A stretch of 64,000 nucleotides of DNA. It comes from Aedes albopictus (lineage: Eukaryota > Arthropoda > Insecta > Diptera > Culicidae). Location: NCBI RefSeq assembly GCF_035046485.1, contig NC_085138.1:92735266-92799265 (forward strand), read 5' to 3'. Made by a program: the position numbers and the translations under genes. Under the pieces are notes generated by a model that had not been told where the DNA came from, did not search any database, and worked only from the letters and a program-made list of their open reading frames with translations. Shown here piece by piece: positions 34,957-45,271 of the stretch; within the stretch, counting starts at the first letter, position 1, and every line of letters starts with the position of its first letter.

Positions 34957-35398
34957 TAGTTATCAAAACAGATATCTGTTAAGCGGCAAAATTTGATTAT
35001 TTGCAAGAACATATTTGTTAATTTATGCTACTTCCATTATTCAGCAGTATTCATGGCTAAACATTGAGATAATTGTCCTGTCCAAATTATATACAGTGGG
35101 GACCCGATTTTGTCAGCCCCCGATTTTGTCTACCCCCGATTTTGTCAGCTTTTTGACCCGATTTTGTCAGCTATTTTTTAAGTAAAAAAATAAATTTGTA
35201 TTTCATTCAGAACTTCAATTTTATAATAATTATTAATGCAGTTGATGTCTTTAGGCGTCATAGAAAAATTACGCAATGAACAAAACTCGTGTAACTTTTG
35301 AAAACGGCCAAACTTGTTTTGCAAACTAACACATTGAGGCAATTTTAGCACCTAATCCTCCAATATTGTTTTAAATTGCTAAAAGATTCCAGCTCTCT

Positions 35399-35681
35399 CG
35401 CTTCTTGGCGTAACGTTCCAACTGGGACACAGACTGCTCCTCAGCTTAGTATTTTATGAGAACTTTTACAAGTTTTAACTGAGATCCCCCACAGCCAATG
35501 TTTATTTTGCATTTGTACATATATCGTATGGTAGTCATGAAGATATTTTATACACAAGGAAGTTAAGGGAATGTCGATTATGAAATGGATTCTGAGCTAA
35601 CCGGGAATCAAACTCCTCACCCTCAGCATGGTTTTGCTGATTGTACGTGCACTTACCACATCGGCTATATGGGCTTAAAGA
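35399..35681 (-). mobile_element. Feilai-like SINE, minus strand, diverged
   Basis: On the minus strand it opens AGCCCATATAGCCGATGTGG (A box), has a B box-like GGTTTGATTCCCGG, and ends with CGTTACGCCAAGAAG. Substitutions are many, so it is old. It shows the SINE leader joined directly to the A box without the MITE. Confidence 0.75.
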
Positions 35682-35934
35682 CTATTCTTCTGAATTTCCT
35701 CAGGAACAGAACAAACAATAAACGCTGCCTGTTGTTGTGATTACAAGTCAATCCATTTACTTCTTTCCGGCATCTGTGGGATTCCTCTAGGTTTATTTTG
35801 GATTGATCTAGATAGACTAACATTTGAAAAGGGCGCAACAACCATTTCGCATTTTTGTTTCTCCCTTCCTTCTGAGCACATGGCACATTTTTCACTGATT
35901 TCTCCCGCGATTTTTCAGGGAGTTATCCAGAGGG

Positions 35935-36318
35935 TACCGGGTAATTTGGCCGAACGTCATTTGCCCGAATACCATTTGGCCGAACGCCATCTGGCCGAAA
36001 GGGTCATTTGGCCGAATGCCATTTGATCGAATGTCGTTTGGCCGAAAAATAAATAACGAACTTAAGTGACCATGCCACTGTTCCTCGCATCAGTTTAACT
36101 CGATAGAACAGGCTATGATTCAAAGAAGGAAGAATCTTTGACAAAATATTGACAGTTCCAACACCAACTAATTCCTGAATGTCAAAACCAGAATGATGAT
36201 CATATTGGTAGTTAATGTCAAAAACTTCCTTTGAATCCTTTGATAGTAATTTAGCCAAACAACCCATTCGACCGCGTTTGTCCAAACGACATTTGGCCAA
36301 ATGACACCTGACGGACAC
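35935..36318. repeat. ATTTGGCCGAAYG short-unit repeat element
   Basis: Six or seven units of about 15-20 bp with ATTTGGCCGAA at 35948-36055, and inverted counterparts (GACATTTGGCCAAATGACA) at 36285-36310. It could be a MITE with subterminal repeats. The minus-strand 104-aa and 120-aa ORFs across it are repeat products. Confidence 0.6.
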
Positions 36319-36329
36319 CTCTCCAGAGT

Positions 36330-38810
36330 TTTGTCAATGATTTCTCCAAGATATTTTGTGAAACTTCCCGGAATTCTTCCCGAGATTCTTTTATTGATTT
36401 CTCTCAGGATTGTTTGAAAGATATTTTCCGGCATTCCATCAGGGATTTCTCCCTGATTTTTTTCACTGATTTCACCCGGGATTCCTTTAGGGATTTCTTC
36501 CAGGATTCTTTCACAAATTATTCCTGACACTACATCAGGAATTTCTCCACGATTCTTCCTGGGTTTTCACCTGGCATTCCTTCCGAGATTCCTCTTGAGA
36601 TTCCTTCATTGATTTCTCACAGGTTCTAGAGATTCCTCCCAAGATTCATTCATGGATTTTTTCAACAATTCTTCCCAGGGATTCTTTAGGATTTCGCTTC
36701 CGAAATTATTAGGTTCTTTCATTGATTTCTCTCGGGACTCCATCATTGACTTCTCCCAGGATTCCTCTAGGGATTTCTCCCGGAATTGTTTCCGAGATTC
36801 CATCAGGGCTCTTACAGGAATTTGTATTGAGATTCCTTCAGATACTTTTCCCGCGATTGTTTCCGGGTTTCAGTCATTGCATTTTCCCGGATTTTCTTTG
36901 GGATCTTCTGGGTTTTCTCAAAAGATTCCTTCAGAGATTTGTCCGAAATTATATCAATGATTCCTCGAGGATTTTTTTTTTCAGGAATTCCGTTGCAATT
37001 CCTTACGGAATTTCTTCATTCCTCCCACAGGATTTCTTCAGATAATTCTTCAGAGATTGCTTCATCGATTTTTCTGTGGATTTTTATAGGGATATCTTCC
37101 GGGATCCATTTACGGATTATTCTTGAGACTACATGATTTTCCTGAGGTTTTCTTCCGGTATTCCTTGCTTTAAGTATTCCTCACTGGATTCCTTCATTGA
37201 TGATAGTCTAACCAAACTCTACGCTCCACACAAATGTCGTAAATTTTGTATGGACAAATGTGTACAAGGGAGAAGGTGAATCTGAGACGGTCTGAGTGAT
37301 GTCTCCTAGAATTTCCGCAGCCATTCTTGATTGATTGATTTGTCTTTATTTCAGAGACTTTCAGCCCTTGGCTAATTCGTCTCTAGTCATTCTCTGACCG
37401 GTAACAGATAGAGCAGACTGCCCTCTATCTGATAACGGGATAAGTTTACATAAATAAATTGAAATACGCCTAGACGAGGTGGGAGAAGTTGAGACATGCA
37501 ATGGTTCTTCCGCCCTTGGTTCCGCCCTTTTTTACATGTTGGTCTAGATTTATTATGAGATTTGTATTGTAGATTTCCTGCTTAGATTGCTTCAAAAATT
37601 GCTGTCAGAATTGTACTCATTAGAAACCCTTAATTCCCCAAAAAAATCTTGCTGCGATTCCTTCAAGAACTTTTGCGTGGTTTCTTGTAAGAATTTTTGC
37701 TGGTATTTCTCCAATAATTCCTCCTACATTTGCTACGTGAATTTATCAAGGGATTTTCCTAGCCATTCTTTCAAGACATCTTGCTGGCATTTCTCCATAC
37801 ATATATGTTTGGATAGTCCAGAAATAGCTGCTAGAGTTCCTGCAAAAAAATTTCTGGAAATTTCTATAAGAACCTTTTCAGATATTTCCCTAAGAATTGT
37901 TCATGCATTCTTCCTATGATATCCCCAGGTTGACGAACTCCTGTTGAGATTCCTTCAGAAATTCTATTCTAGTGATGTATTCAGAGTATTCTGTAGATAC
38001 TTCTGAAATAATTCCTATATGAATTACTGCGTGCATTAGTCCATGAATAAATTTACGGCAGGCACAAATTTCCCAAATGGAAGAGAACGTGCCCCTGGTG
38101 CCAACCTACTGATGAATAAATTTAGCGATTTTCCTAGGGATTTTTTCAAGAATTCCTCTAAGGGTTCCTTCAGAAATCCCTCTAGGAATTTCGTAAAGTG
38201 TTCCTCTATTAATGCCTTTAGTTATCACTCATACAAGAATTCCTCTAGAGATTTCACTATCATTCCTCTGTTAGATTTCCCAATTGGGCATCCTCTATGG
38301 ATTTCCCGGAGGCCCCCTTGAGATTTTTCCAGGGTTACCTCTTGGTATTTCTTTACGAAAATCCCTTGGCATTGCTCCTAAAATTCCTTTAGAAAATTTT
38401 GTTGGAAATTCTTCTGGAATTCATGCTAGACTTTAACAATTCATTTCTGCTATGGTTTCTCCTTAAACTGCTCCTGATATTTCCCCAGTACTTTTTTTCA
38501 GGAATTTCTCCATGGATTTCTCAAGGAGATTTCTTCAAAGATTGCAATAGGGATTCTTTCAATGATTTTTCAGAAAATGCTAAAGAAATGCCTCGAGAGA
38601 TTTCTAAGGAGATTGCAGTAAGGATTCTTTCAGAAATTACTTAAGGGATTTATCCGGAGCTCTCTTAAAAGTTTTTGCAGAAACTACTTACGAAATCCCT
38701 TCGGGAATGTCTTGAGGGTTACGTTCCGTATATCCCCGGATAGTTTCTCTAAAAATTTACCCGAACATTTCTTCAAAGATTTCTCCAGAGATTCTTTAGA
38801 GATTAGGCTC
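36330..38810. repeat. degenerate GGAATTCC / TTCCTTCAGGAATTTC repeat tract
   Basis: Nearly the whole interval is loosely repeated words such as GGGATTTCTCC, GATTCCTTCAG and GGAATTTC with an apparent unit near 15 or 30 bp. Many six-frame ORFs (65-120 aa, rich in Phe, Ser, Arg) arise from it and contain only the repeat. A retroposon 3' end interrupts it at 37330-37470. Confidence 0.8.
37330..37470 (-). mobile_element. 3' end of a non-LTR retrotransposon (fragment)
   Basis: On the minus strand it reads GAGACGAATTAGCCAAGGGC, then GAAAGTCTCTGAAATAAAGA with an AATAAA signal, and ends in CAAATCAATCAATC, a short tandem tail. This resembles 3' ends of mosquito non-LTR elements. No coding part is attached. 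Confidence 0.5.
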
Positions 38811-39141
38811 TGGAAATTAAAGTGGAATGGCAGCGGAAACGTAGCCAATTCGGACAGTCTGAGTGTCTATACTTGTCAATCAGATGTTGGTTCATTTTCA
38901 TTCGTTGACAGTTAAAGTTAGATGTTATGATTTAAACTGCGCTAATCAGTGTCAATTGTCTTCTGTAGACCACAATTGCTATTAGCTAGGAGAAGGCTGT
39001 GTTCCAATAGGGATGTTATGACAAGAAGAAAAAGAAATAAAAGATTTAATAGTTTTGCTTTAGAAAAGCACTGAATGTTAGCTTTGCCAAATACCATTTT
39101 TTTCTGTTCTCTTAACACCCTTTCGATTTTTTACCACAAAA

Positions 39142-39313
39142 GGTTCGTTCAAATATTACATAACGCAAAATTTTGGCAATTTTAGACCCTATCCGCTATC
39201 CCTTCACCGCGTAACTATTTTTGAAAGAGAAATTTTAAAATTTTGTATGAAGCGTAACCCAGTGCTGGGCTCCCCCCCCCCCTCATTGGCGTTACGTAAT
39301 ATTTGAACGAACC
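39142..39313. mobile_element. MITE with GGTTCGTTCAAATATTAC ends
   Basis: A 172-bp unit whose ends GGTTCGTTCAAATATTACAT and complement are inverted over about 24 bp. A poly-C tract lies inside. Target duplication not certain (AA/AAA on both sides). Confidence 0.7.
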
Positions 39314-39868
39314 CAAAACAGACCCTCCCCACCTATCTCCGTCTCTGACGTGATCAGAACAATTTTTCATAAATAAAAAAATGATTTTAAAAAATGTCCC
39401 GATTTTGTCAGGTACCCGATTTTGTCAGCCCAAAATGCTACCAGGGGGCTGACAAAATCGGGTCCTTACTGTATACCTAAGGGTGTCCAAAGCATATATT
39501 CGGTGTCCAAAATGTAATTCTAACAGGCGATTGGAAAGTGTGATTTTCTAAGCTTAAAATGCTTTCGTAAAGGTTTTTGTCACCAGGAACGCAAAGTACA
39601 ATCATATTATAAGCGTATTAGTAACTTTGCAAAATAATCAATTGTTTTCTAAGGGAGCTAGGGGACGATTTTTTTTTTTTCTAACGTTGTCCTCAGCTTG
39701 TCCAAAATACATGAATTACCCTAAATAAGCTTTTTAACATTAAATTGCTAAGTTTTTGCATTATATTTTGAGTTTCCCAGTAGTTTTAAACTTTTCCGTC
39801 CTATACACAACGAAATTCAGGTAAATTTCATGGATTATGAATCATAGTGGTGGAATGAATATTTTCGT

Positions 39869-40939
39869 TGTGTGGGGGTAAGACGGTTCGCCTTGAGGGT
39901 GGGTAAGACGGACAGTGTTGGGGTTACTTTGATAGTGCCATGAGAAACACATTAAAACCCACACATTGTTCACAGATTGAAATCTATGGAGTACAAAAAT
40001 GATTGTGGAAGCCGTATAAAGCATTTCATCTTGATTTTTGTTGAAAAATTCATTATAGGGTATCGCGCCACTTGGGCGGTGGCTTCTATATTCGTCTGCT
40101 TTCCGCTATAACTCAGTCAATTTTGAACCAATTGGCTTGAAATGTTGTACACGGGTAGATACTATACCTATCTCACTGCATTCCAAAAATTGTGTCAATT
40201 GGTTCAAATTTGACTGTGTTATAGCGGGAAACAGACGAAAATACTTTACTATTACTTTAGAGCTTTTAGTAGAACTTGTTACTTCAGACTCTAGTTTAAT
40301 TTAAAAATACTTCACTTTTGCAAAAGAAAATAAAAAATGAATAACTCTTTTAAAGAAAAACTAGAAAGGACGAGCAAATTCCTTTTAATTCTACTACTGT
40401 GCTTATCTTCGGACAGATAGGCCTATTTCGTCTGTGACTTACAGACTTCTTCAGTGTCAAGTGCTCGACTTGACACTGAAGAAGTCTGTAAGTCACAGAC
40501 GAAATAGGCCTATCTGTCCGAAGATAAGCACAGTAGTAGAATTAAAAGGAATTTGCTCGTCCTTTCTAGTTTTTCTTTAAAAGAGTTATTCATTTTTTAT
40601 TTTCTTTTGCAAAAGTGAAGTATTTTTAAATTAAACTAGAGTCTGAAGACGAAAATAGAATTATTAGAATTTTTGTTTGAACTTTGTAAAATTACCAGAG
40701 CATTGCATACTTTTAGGCGTTTATCAGTCTATGGAGGTTTCCAATTTACAAAAATAGATTTTAATTTGCAAAAACACGTTCCGCTAAGAGATTTAAGGCC
40801 AAATACAGATTCTACTATGATTGATCTACCGAATACAAACGGCCACAAACATCATTCAACACAATTAGAGGCGTATTAGCTAAATTACCAAACGTGTCCA
40901 TCTTACCCATCCATCTTACCGGTCCGTCGTACCCACACT
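39869..40939. mobile_element. second GGGTAAGACGG-type element
   Basis: Left GTGTGGGGGTAAGACGG and right CCGTCGTACCCACAC are inverted ends of the same type as 28762/41146. The interior contains the mariner-like phrase TTACTTTGATAGTGCC (39923) and a 367-bp perfect palindrome. Boundaries are approximate. Confidence 0.5.
40282..40648. repeat. 367-bp near-perfect palindrome (180-bp arms)
   Basis: Left arm 40282-40461 and right arm 40469-40648 are reverse complements with no mismatch that I could find, separated by 7 bases (TGCTCGA). Outside the arms the match stops at once. The arms hold a short inner inverted pair (TCTGTGACTTACAGA). No ORF. Confidence 0.9.
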
Positions 40940-41394
40940 GTTAAAAAACATACATTTGGAGATCACTTTTTAATTATCTCAAAAGTCATGGAAAATCAAA
41001 TTTTATTGCAAAATCGGCTTGCAGACTGTAAAGTACCTTAGTTGGAGTATATATTATGGAGATAAAATTTTAATTATCGCATTGTTTACACTGTCGAAAT
41101 AGAGTGCTTCCTAAACATGTCCGTCTTACCCCCACCCCCCGCCCCCTACCTATGCATTTGATGGGTTTTAGTGAAACAATTTACATTTTCGATAATTTTG
41201 AAATAAATTCTTAATTGTTAAGCGTATTTTCAACGTAAGTCATCAGAATAGGGTCTATTTGAACAAGACATAAATCGCTGTGCATTCATTCATTCATTTA
41301 TTTAGTAGTATATCAAATTCAAGATAAAACTGAATCAACAATATTTCTCCATAATACACGATGACACGAATGCCACAATAATGGTAAAGTGTCG

Positions 41395-43278
41395 TTAATA
41401 AATACCTAGTAATAATAATAAACATAATACACGGTTCGTGGCTGCCGCTCTCCATCCTCGGTCGCGTCCGATGCTCACCAAGTCACGCTCCACCTGGTCA
41501 ACCCATCGTGCTCTCTGCGCTCCACGCCTTCTTGTGCCAACCGGGTCAGTTGCAAACACCAGCTTTGCAGGGTTGTTGTCCGGCATTCTTGCAACATGCC
41601 CAGCCCACCGTATCCTTCCGGCTTTGGCCACCTTCTGGATGCTGGGTTCGCCGTAAAGTGCAGCGAGCTCGTGGTTCATTCTTCTCCGCCACACACCGTT
41701 CTCCTGCACACCGCCGAAGATCGTCCTTAGCACGCGTCGCTCGAAAACTTCGAGTGCTTGCAGGTCCTCCTCGAGCATGGTCCATGTCTCGTGCCCATAG
41801 AGGATCACCGGTCTTATTAGCGTTTTGTACATGGTGCATTTGGTGCGTGGGTGAATCTTTTTCGACCGCAGTTTCTTCTGGAGCCCGTAGTAGGCCCGAC
41901 TTCCGCTGATGATGCGCCTCCGAATTTCACGGCTCACGTTGTTGTCAGCTGTCAGTAAGGATCCGAGGTAGACGAATTCCTCCACCACCTTGAAAGTATC
42001 CCCTTCTATCGTAACATTGCTACCCAGACGGATCCGGTCGTGTTCGGTTCCGCCTACCAGCATGTACTTTGTTTTTGAGGCATTCACCACCAGTCCGACC
42101 TTTGCTGCTTCGCGTTTCAGGCGGGTGTACAGCTCTGCCACCGTTCCAAATGTTCTGGCAATAATGTCCATGTCGTCCGCAAAGCACACAAATTGACCGG
42201 ATTTTGTGAAAATCGTTCCCCGGCTGTTGAGCCCGGCTCGTCGCATCACACCTTCCAGAGCGATGTTGAAGAGTAGGCATGAGAGTCCATCACCTTGTCG
42301 CAGTCCCCGGCGAGATTCGAATGAACTAGATAGTTCACCCGATACCCTTACGCAGTTTTGCACACCGTCCATCGTTGCTTTAATCAGTCTAGTCAGCTTC
42401 CCAGGAAAGCCGTTTTTGTCCATAATTCTCCATAGCTCTGCGCGGTCGATACTGTCGTATGCCGCTTTGAAGTCGATGAACAGGTGATGCGTTGGGACCT
42501 GGTATTCACGGAATTTCTGGAGGATTTGCCGTACGGTGAAGATCTGGTCCGTTGTCAACCGGCCGTCGATGAAGCCGGCTTGATAACTTCCCACGAACTC
42601 ATTTGTTTTAGGTGACAGATGACGGAAGATGATCTGGGATAGCACTTCGTAGGCAGCATTCAAAATAGTGATCGCCCTGAAGTTCTTACATTCGCCTTTC
42701 TTGTGAATGGGGCAGATTACCCCTTCCTTCCACTCCTCCGGTAGCTGTTCGGTTTCCCAGATCCTGACTATCAGCCGATGCAAACAGGTGGCCAACTTTT
42801 CTGGGCCCATCTTGATGAGTTCAGCTGCGATACCATCCTTACCAGCTGCTTTGTTGGTTTTGAGCTGGTGAATGGCAACCTTAACTTCCCTCTGCGTGGG
42901 AGTTGGTTCATTTCCGTCCTACGCTGCAATGGTGTCGTCGTTTCCTCCGTTGCCGTGAGCTCCCGTGCCTATGTTCTCCACGCCGTTCAGGTGCTGATCG
43001 AAGTGCTGCTTCCACCTTTCGATCACCTCACGTCCGTCCATCAAGAGGCCTCCGTATTTATCCCTGCATATTTCGGCTCGCGGCATGAAGCCGTTGCGGG
43101 ATGCTTTGAGCTTCTGATAGAACTTCCGTGTTTCTTGGGAACGGCACAGCAGTTCCATTTCTTCACACTCCGCTTCTTCCAGGCGGCGCATTTTCTCCCG
43201 AAAGAGGCGGGTCTGCCGTTTCCGATTCTGTTTATAACGTTCCACGTTCTGTCGGGTCCCTTGCTGCAGCATTACCAC
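41395..43278 (-). pseudogene. non-LTR reverse transcriptase region
   Basis: One frame carries the linker and RT, broken by an in-frame TAG at 42919-42921. Upstream of the ATG at 42808 the frame continues with the NKAAGKDGI motif (RT0/1). In the 471-codon open part, FIDFKAAYD (residues 111-119) is the first aspartate motif, GLRQGDGLS (169-177) the template-binding region, and FADD (210-213) the catalytic pair. The C-terminal part includes YKTLIRPVILYG and GHVARM, common in mosquito non-LTR elements. The enzyme would copy its RNA at nicked DNA targets. The C-terminus LLLLGIY is read into the 3' end. The open RT suggests recent activity, but stops and inserts disable this copy. Confidence 0.9.
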
Positions 43279-43299
43279 CCTCGCTGCGTTCTTCTCCTC

Positions 43300-43591
43300 C
43301 TAAACCGTTCTGCACTCTTCGTCGAGCCATTCGTTCCGTCGATTCCGTTCCACGTACCCGATGGTGGTCTCGGCTGCGTCGTTGATGGCTGCTTTCACTG
43401 TACTCCAGCAGTCCTCTAGAGGGGCCTCATCGAGCTCGCCCTCGTCTGGCAACGCGGCCTCGAGATTCTGCGCGTATGCTGAGGCGACATCCGGTTGTTT
43501 CAGTCGCTCTAGGTTGTACCGTGGCGGTCGCCGGTATCGTACATTGTTGATAACGGAGAGTTTTGGGCGCATCATCAGATAGTGGTCGGAG
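43300..43591 (-). pseudogene. non-LTR ORF, segment between endonuclease and RT
   Basis: Same frame as the RT, ending at TAG 43300-43302 (WLDEECRTV then stop), followed without frame change by the next segment. It contains RPKLSVINNVRYRRPPRYN, the usual continuation after the SDHYLV end of the endonuclease. Its 5' edge is the right-hand target duplication of the 816-bp insert. Confidence 0.8.
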
Positions 43592-44407
43592 GTTGCGTGT
43601 GCAAAACTTTCTGTCACGGTTTTTTTTCGTGGTCGTGGAATTTGGACTTAAATAGAATTCGGCTGATGTCAACCGTTTAGTGCTATTGGTGAAGTTTTTG
43701 TGTAAAGATAAAAATTCAGTTATCAAATTGTGTTGAACTATAGGAAGAATACAGCTGGAACTTCTGATGATGGACTCTTGGCCACAGTTGCTGAATTGTC
43801 CGATATGTGCCGTCTTTTCTTTCACAATCTGGTGACCGGCTATGGTAATTTTCAACGGTACGCTGATTCGCTTCAAATTCACCAGATAATTCACGAAACT
43901 GGATTCCCGGCGGCGTCTGGACTCGGACAGCAGCTTCCTCACCGCTGTCATTTTCTGGTGTTGCTGCTTCAAAGCCGAATCATTCCGGATGACGATCTAG
44001 CGTAGTTAAATTATGGTGAGATTAAACAACCTTAATTTTTTGCTACAAAGGTTTACTTTTCCAGCGGCAATCAGGTAAATGACAATTCTTAAATGTTAAT
44101 CAACAACACGCTTTGCTTTTTCGCCATGGAAAGCTTCCCATATACCTCCCCATCCAATTTCCAACTCCAGATATCTATGAGGTGGCCCAAGTTCTTGGAC
44201 ATTATCTTATCATAGATATCTAATCAACATTTCCTCCCCATCCCCGCTGATCGTAAGGACCTGGCCAGGTGTCGAGAGTTCGTTAAATGAAAGGTTTGCC
44301 AAATCCCAGGCAACTTTTCTGGCGCATTAAACGTCTCTATCGACAGCCACCTCAGGATGTGTACGGTCAGCTATGCTATGCTATGCTATGCTATGCTATG
44401 CTATGCT
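43592..44407 (+). mobile_element. 816-bp insertion with GCTAT tail, inside the non-LTR ORF
   Basis: A 21-bp direct repeat (ATCATCAGATAGTGGTCGGA at 43571 and ATCACCAGATAGTGGTCGGA at 44408) flanks it, and the host ORF resumes exactly across it. The plus-strand 3' edge is about eight GCTAT units. Long target duplication with a simple-repeat tail suggests retroposition. The content is not recognised; on its minus strand lies an exon-like open stretch (about 43740-44000). Confidence 0.7.
43740..44000 (-). pseudogene. exon-like ORF of unknown origin within the 816-bp insertion
   Basis: On the minus strand, right after a TACGCTAG acceptor-like site, a frame reads IVIRNDSALKQQHQKM and continues with basic and hydrophobic residues such as SSFVNYLVNLKRISVPLK for some 85 codons, with protein-like codon use. 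The apparent ORF runs on across the target duplication to 43427, but that last part is surely artefactual. I do not recognise the protein. It could be a captured host-gene fragment or part of an unknown retroposon. Confidence 0.35.
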
Positions 44408-44428
44408 ATCACCAGATAGTGGTCGGAG

Positions 44429-45160
44429 TCGATGTTGGCGCCACGATAGGTCATGACGTCGATAATGTCGGAGAAGTGCCGTCCGTCAATCAGAACGTGG
44501 TCGATTTGAGATTCCGTCTGCTGTGGTGATCTCCAGGTGTAACGATAAGGGAGGCTGTGTTGGAAAAAGATGCTACGTATGGTAATATTTTTGGAGGCGG
44601 CGAAATTAATGAGTCGTAGGCCGTTTTCGTTTCGTCTGCTGGTGGGCGCTGAACTTACCAATCGTCAGTCTGAATTCCTCCTCCTGGCCTACCTGAGCGT
44701 TCAAATCTCCTATGATGATCTTGACGTCTTGGCTTGGGCAGCGATCGTACTCGCGTTTGAGCTGCACGTAAAATGCGGCCTTGTCATCATCAGTACTTCC
44801 GGAGTGTGGGCTGTGCACGTCTATTATGCTAAAGTTGAAGAATCGGCCTTTGATCCTCAACCTGCACATTCTTTCGTCGATCGGCCACCAACCGATCACG
44901 CGCCTCTGCATATCGCACATCACTATAAAAGCTGTTTCCAGCTTGCGTGAGTTGCCGCAGCTCTGGTAGATGGTATGATTACCTCTAAACGTTCGCACCA
45001 TGGATCCTGTCCAACACACCTCCTGCAGCGCTACAATGCCGAACCCGCGGTCCTTCAGTAGATCGGCGAGTATGCGGGTGCTCCCAATGAAGTTGAGAGA
45101 TCGGCAGTTCCACGGGCCGAGTTTCCAATCGCAAGTCCTTTTTGTTCGCTGGGGTCGTTG
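44429..45160 (-). pseudogene. non-LTR APE-type endonuclease region (frameshifted)
   Basis: The minus strand begins with GPWNCRSLNFIGSTRI and GIVALQEVCW, the N-terminal signature of apurinic-type endonucleases (N of WNCRSL, catalytic E in LQEVCW), continues with FSIIDVHSPHSG and IIIGDLNAQVG (D and N of the active site), and ends SQIDHVLI and SDHYLV (D and H motif). A frameshift lies near 44650, between KFSAHQQT and NENGLRLI. This domain nicks target DNA. The upstream leader is cut by the TIR element at 45272. Confidence 0.88.
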
Positions 45161-45271
45161 CCGTTGGTGTCGGTTCGTATTATTCTGTTGCTGATTTTCC
45201 GTTACAATGGGTTTTTACGGCTGGCTCGTAGGGCCTGACACCAACCCCCTACTTTCCGGAGGACCATAGTG

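Larger units (their letters stand above)
35095..39471. mobile_element. 4.4-kb TA-flanked element with CAGTGGGGACCCGATTTTG ends
   Basis: Ends CAGTGGGGACCCGATTTTGT and CAGTAAGGACCCGATTTTGT (right end, reversed) form a 28-bp inverted repeat, flanked by TA at 35093-35094 and 39472-39473 within GT-1. Subterminal copies of CCCGATTTTGTCAG occur at both ends. The interior is filler: a SINE copy, a GGCCGAA repeat block, a long degenerate repeat tract and small MITEs. No transposase ORF remains. CAGT ends and TA duplication fit Tc1/mariner/pogo. Confidence 0.75.
28989..39721 (+). mobile_element. GT-1 element, plus-strand copy, internally rearranged and stuffed
   Basis: It starts GGGTAAAAATAATAATTTGG after TA (28987-28988) and ends GAATTACCC before TA (39722-39723). 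Reading against the reference, it runs forward to about 29595, then turns back on itself (minus direction 29596-29686 and 33464-33904), then runs forward again (34957-35094 and 39472-39721). Element B splits the reversed part, a MITE (33905-34956) lies at the second turn, and a 4.4-kb TIR element splits the last part. Confidence 0.65.
28762..41146. mobile_element. GGGTAAGAYGGAC-ended element, split by a later GT-1
   Basis: The left end (a G run into GGTAAGATGGACC) and right end (GTCCGTCTTACCCCC with a C run) are inverted repeats. Together they interrupt the minus GT-1 at one TA: the left flank stops at ...CTTGCATA and the right flank resumes at TACCTATGCATTTG, contiguous in the reference copy. 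Own sequence is 28762-28988 and 39722-41146; everything between is the inserted plus-strand GT-1 and its contents. No transposase ORF was found. The related sub-element at 39869-40939 has similar ends. Confidence 0.65.

Noticed and set aside
36168..37136. Ser/Phe/Arg-rich ORFs of 65-120 aa
   Set aside because: They arise from near-palindromic degenerate repeats and occur on both strands without domains.
42778..43419. 213-codon plus-strand ORF
   Set aside because: It is the antisense shadow of the non-LTR linker and RT region, which shows real motifs on the minus strand.
43427..43740. C-terminal part of the 181-codon ORF across 43427-43972
   Set aside because: It crosses the target duplication into the non-LTR element in antisense, so the extension is an artefact of the insertion.
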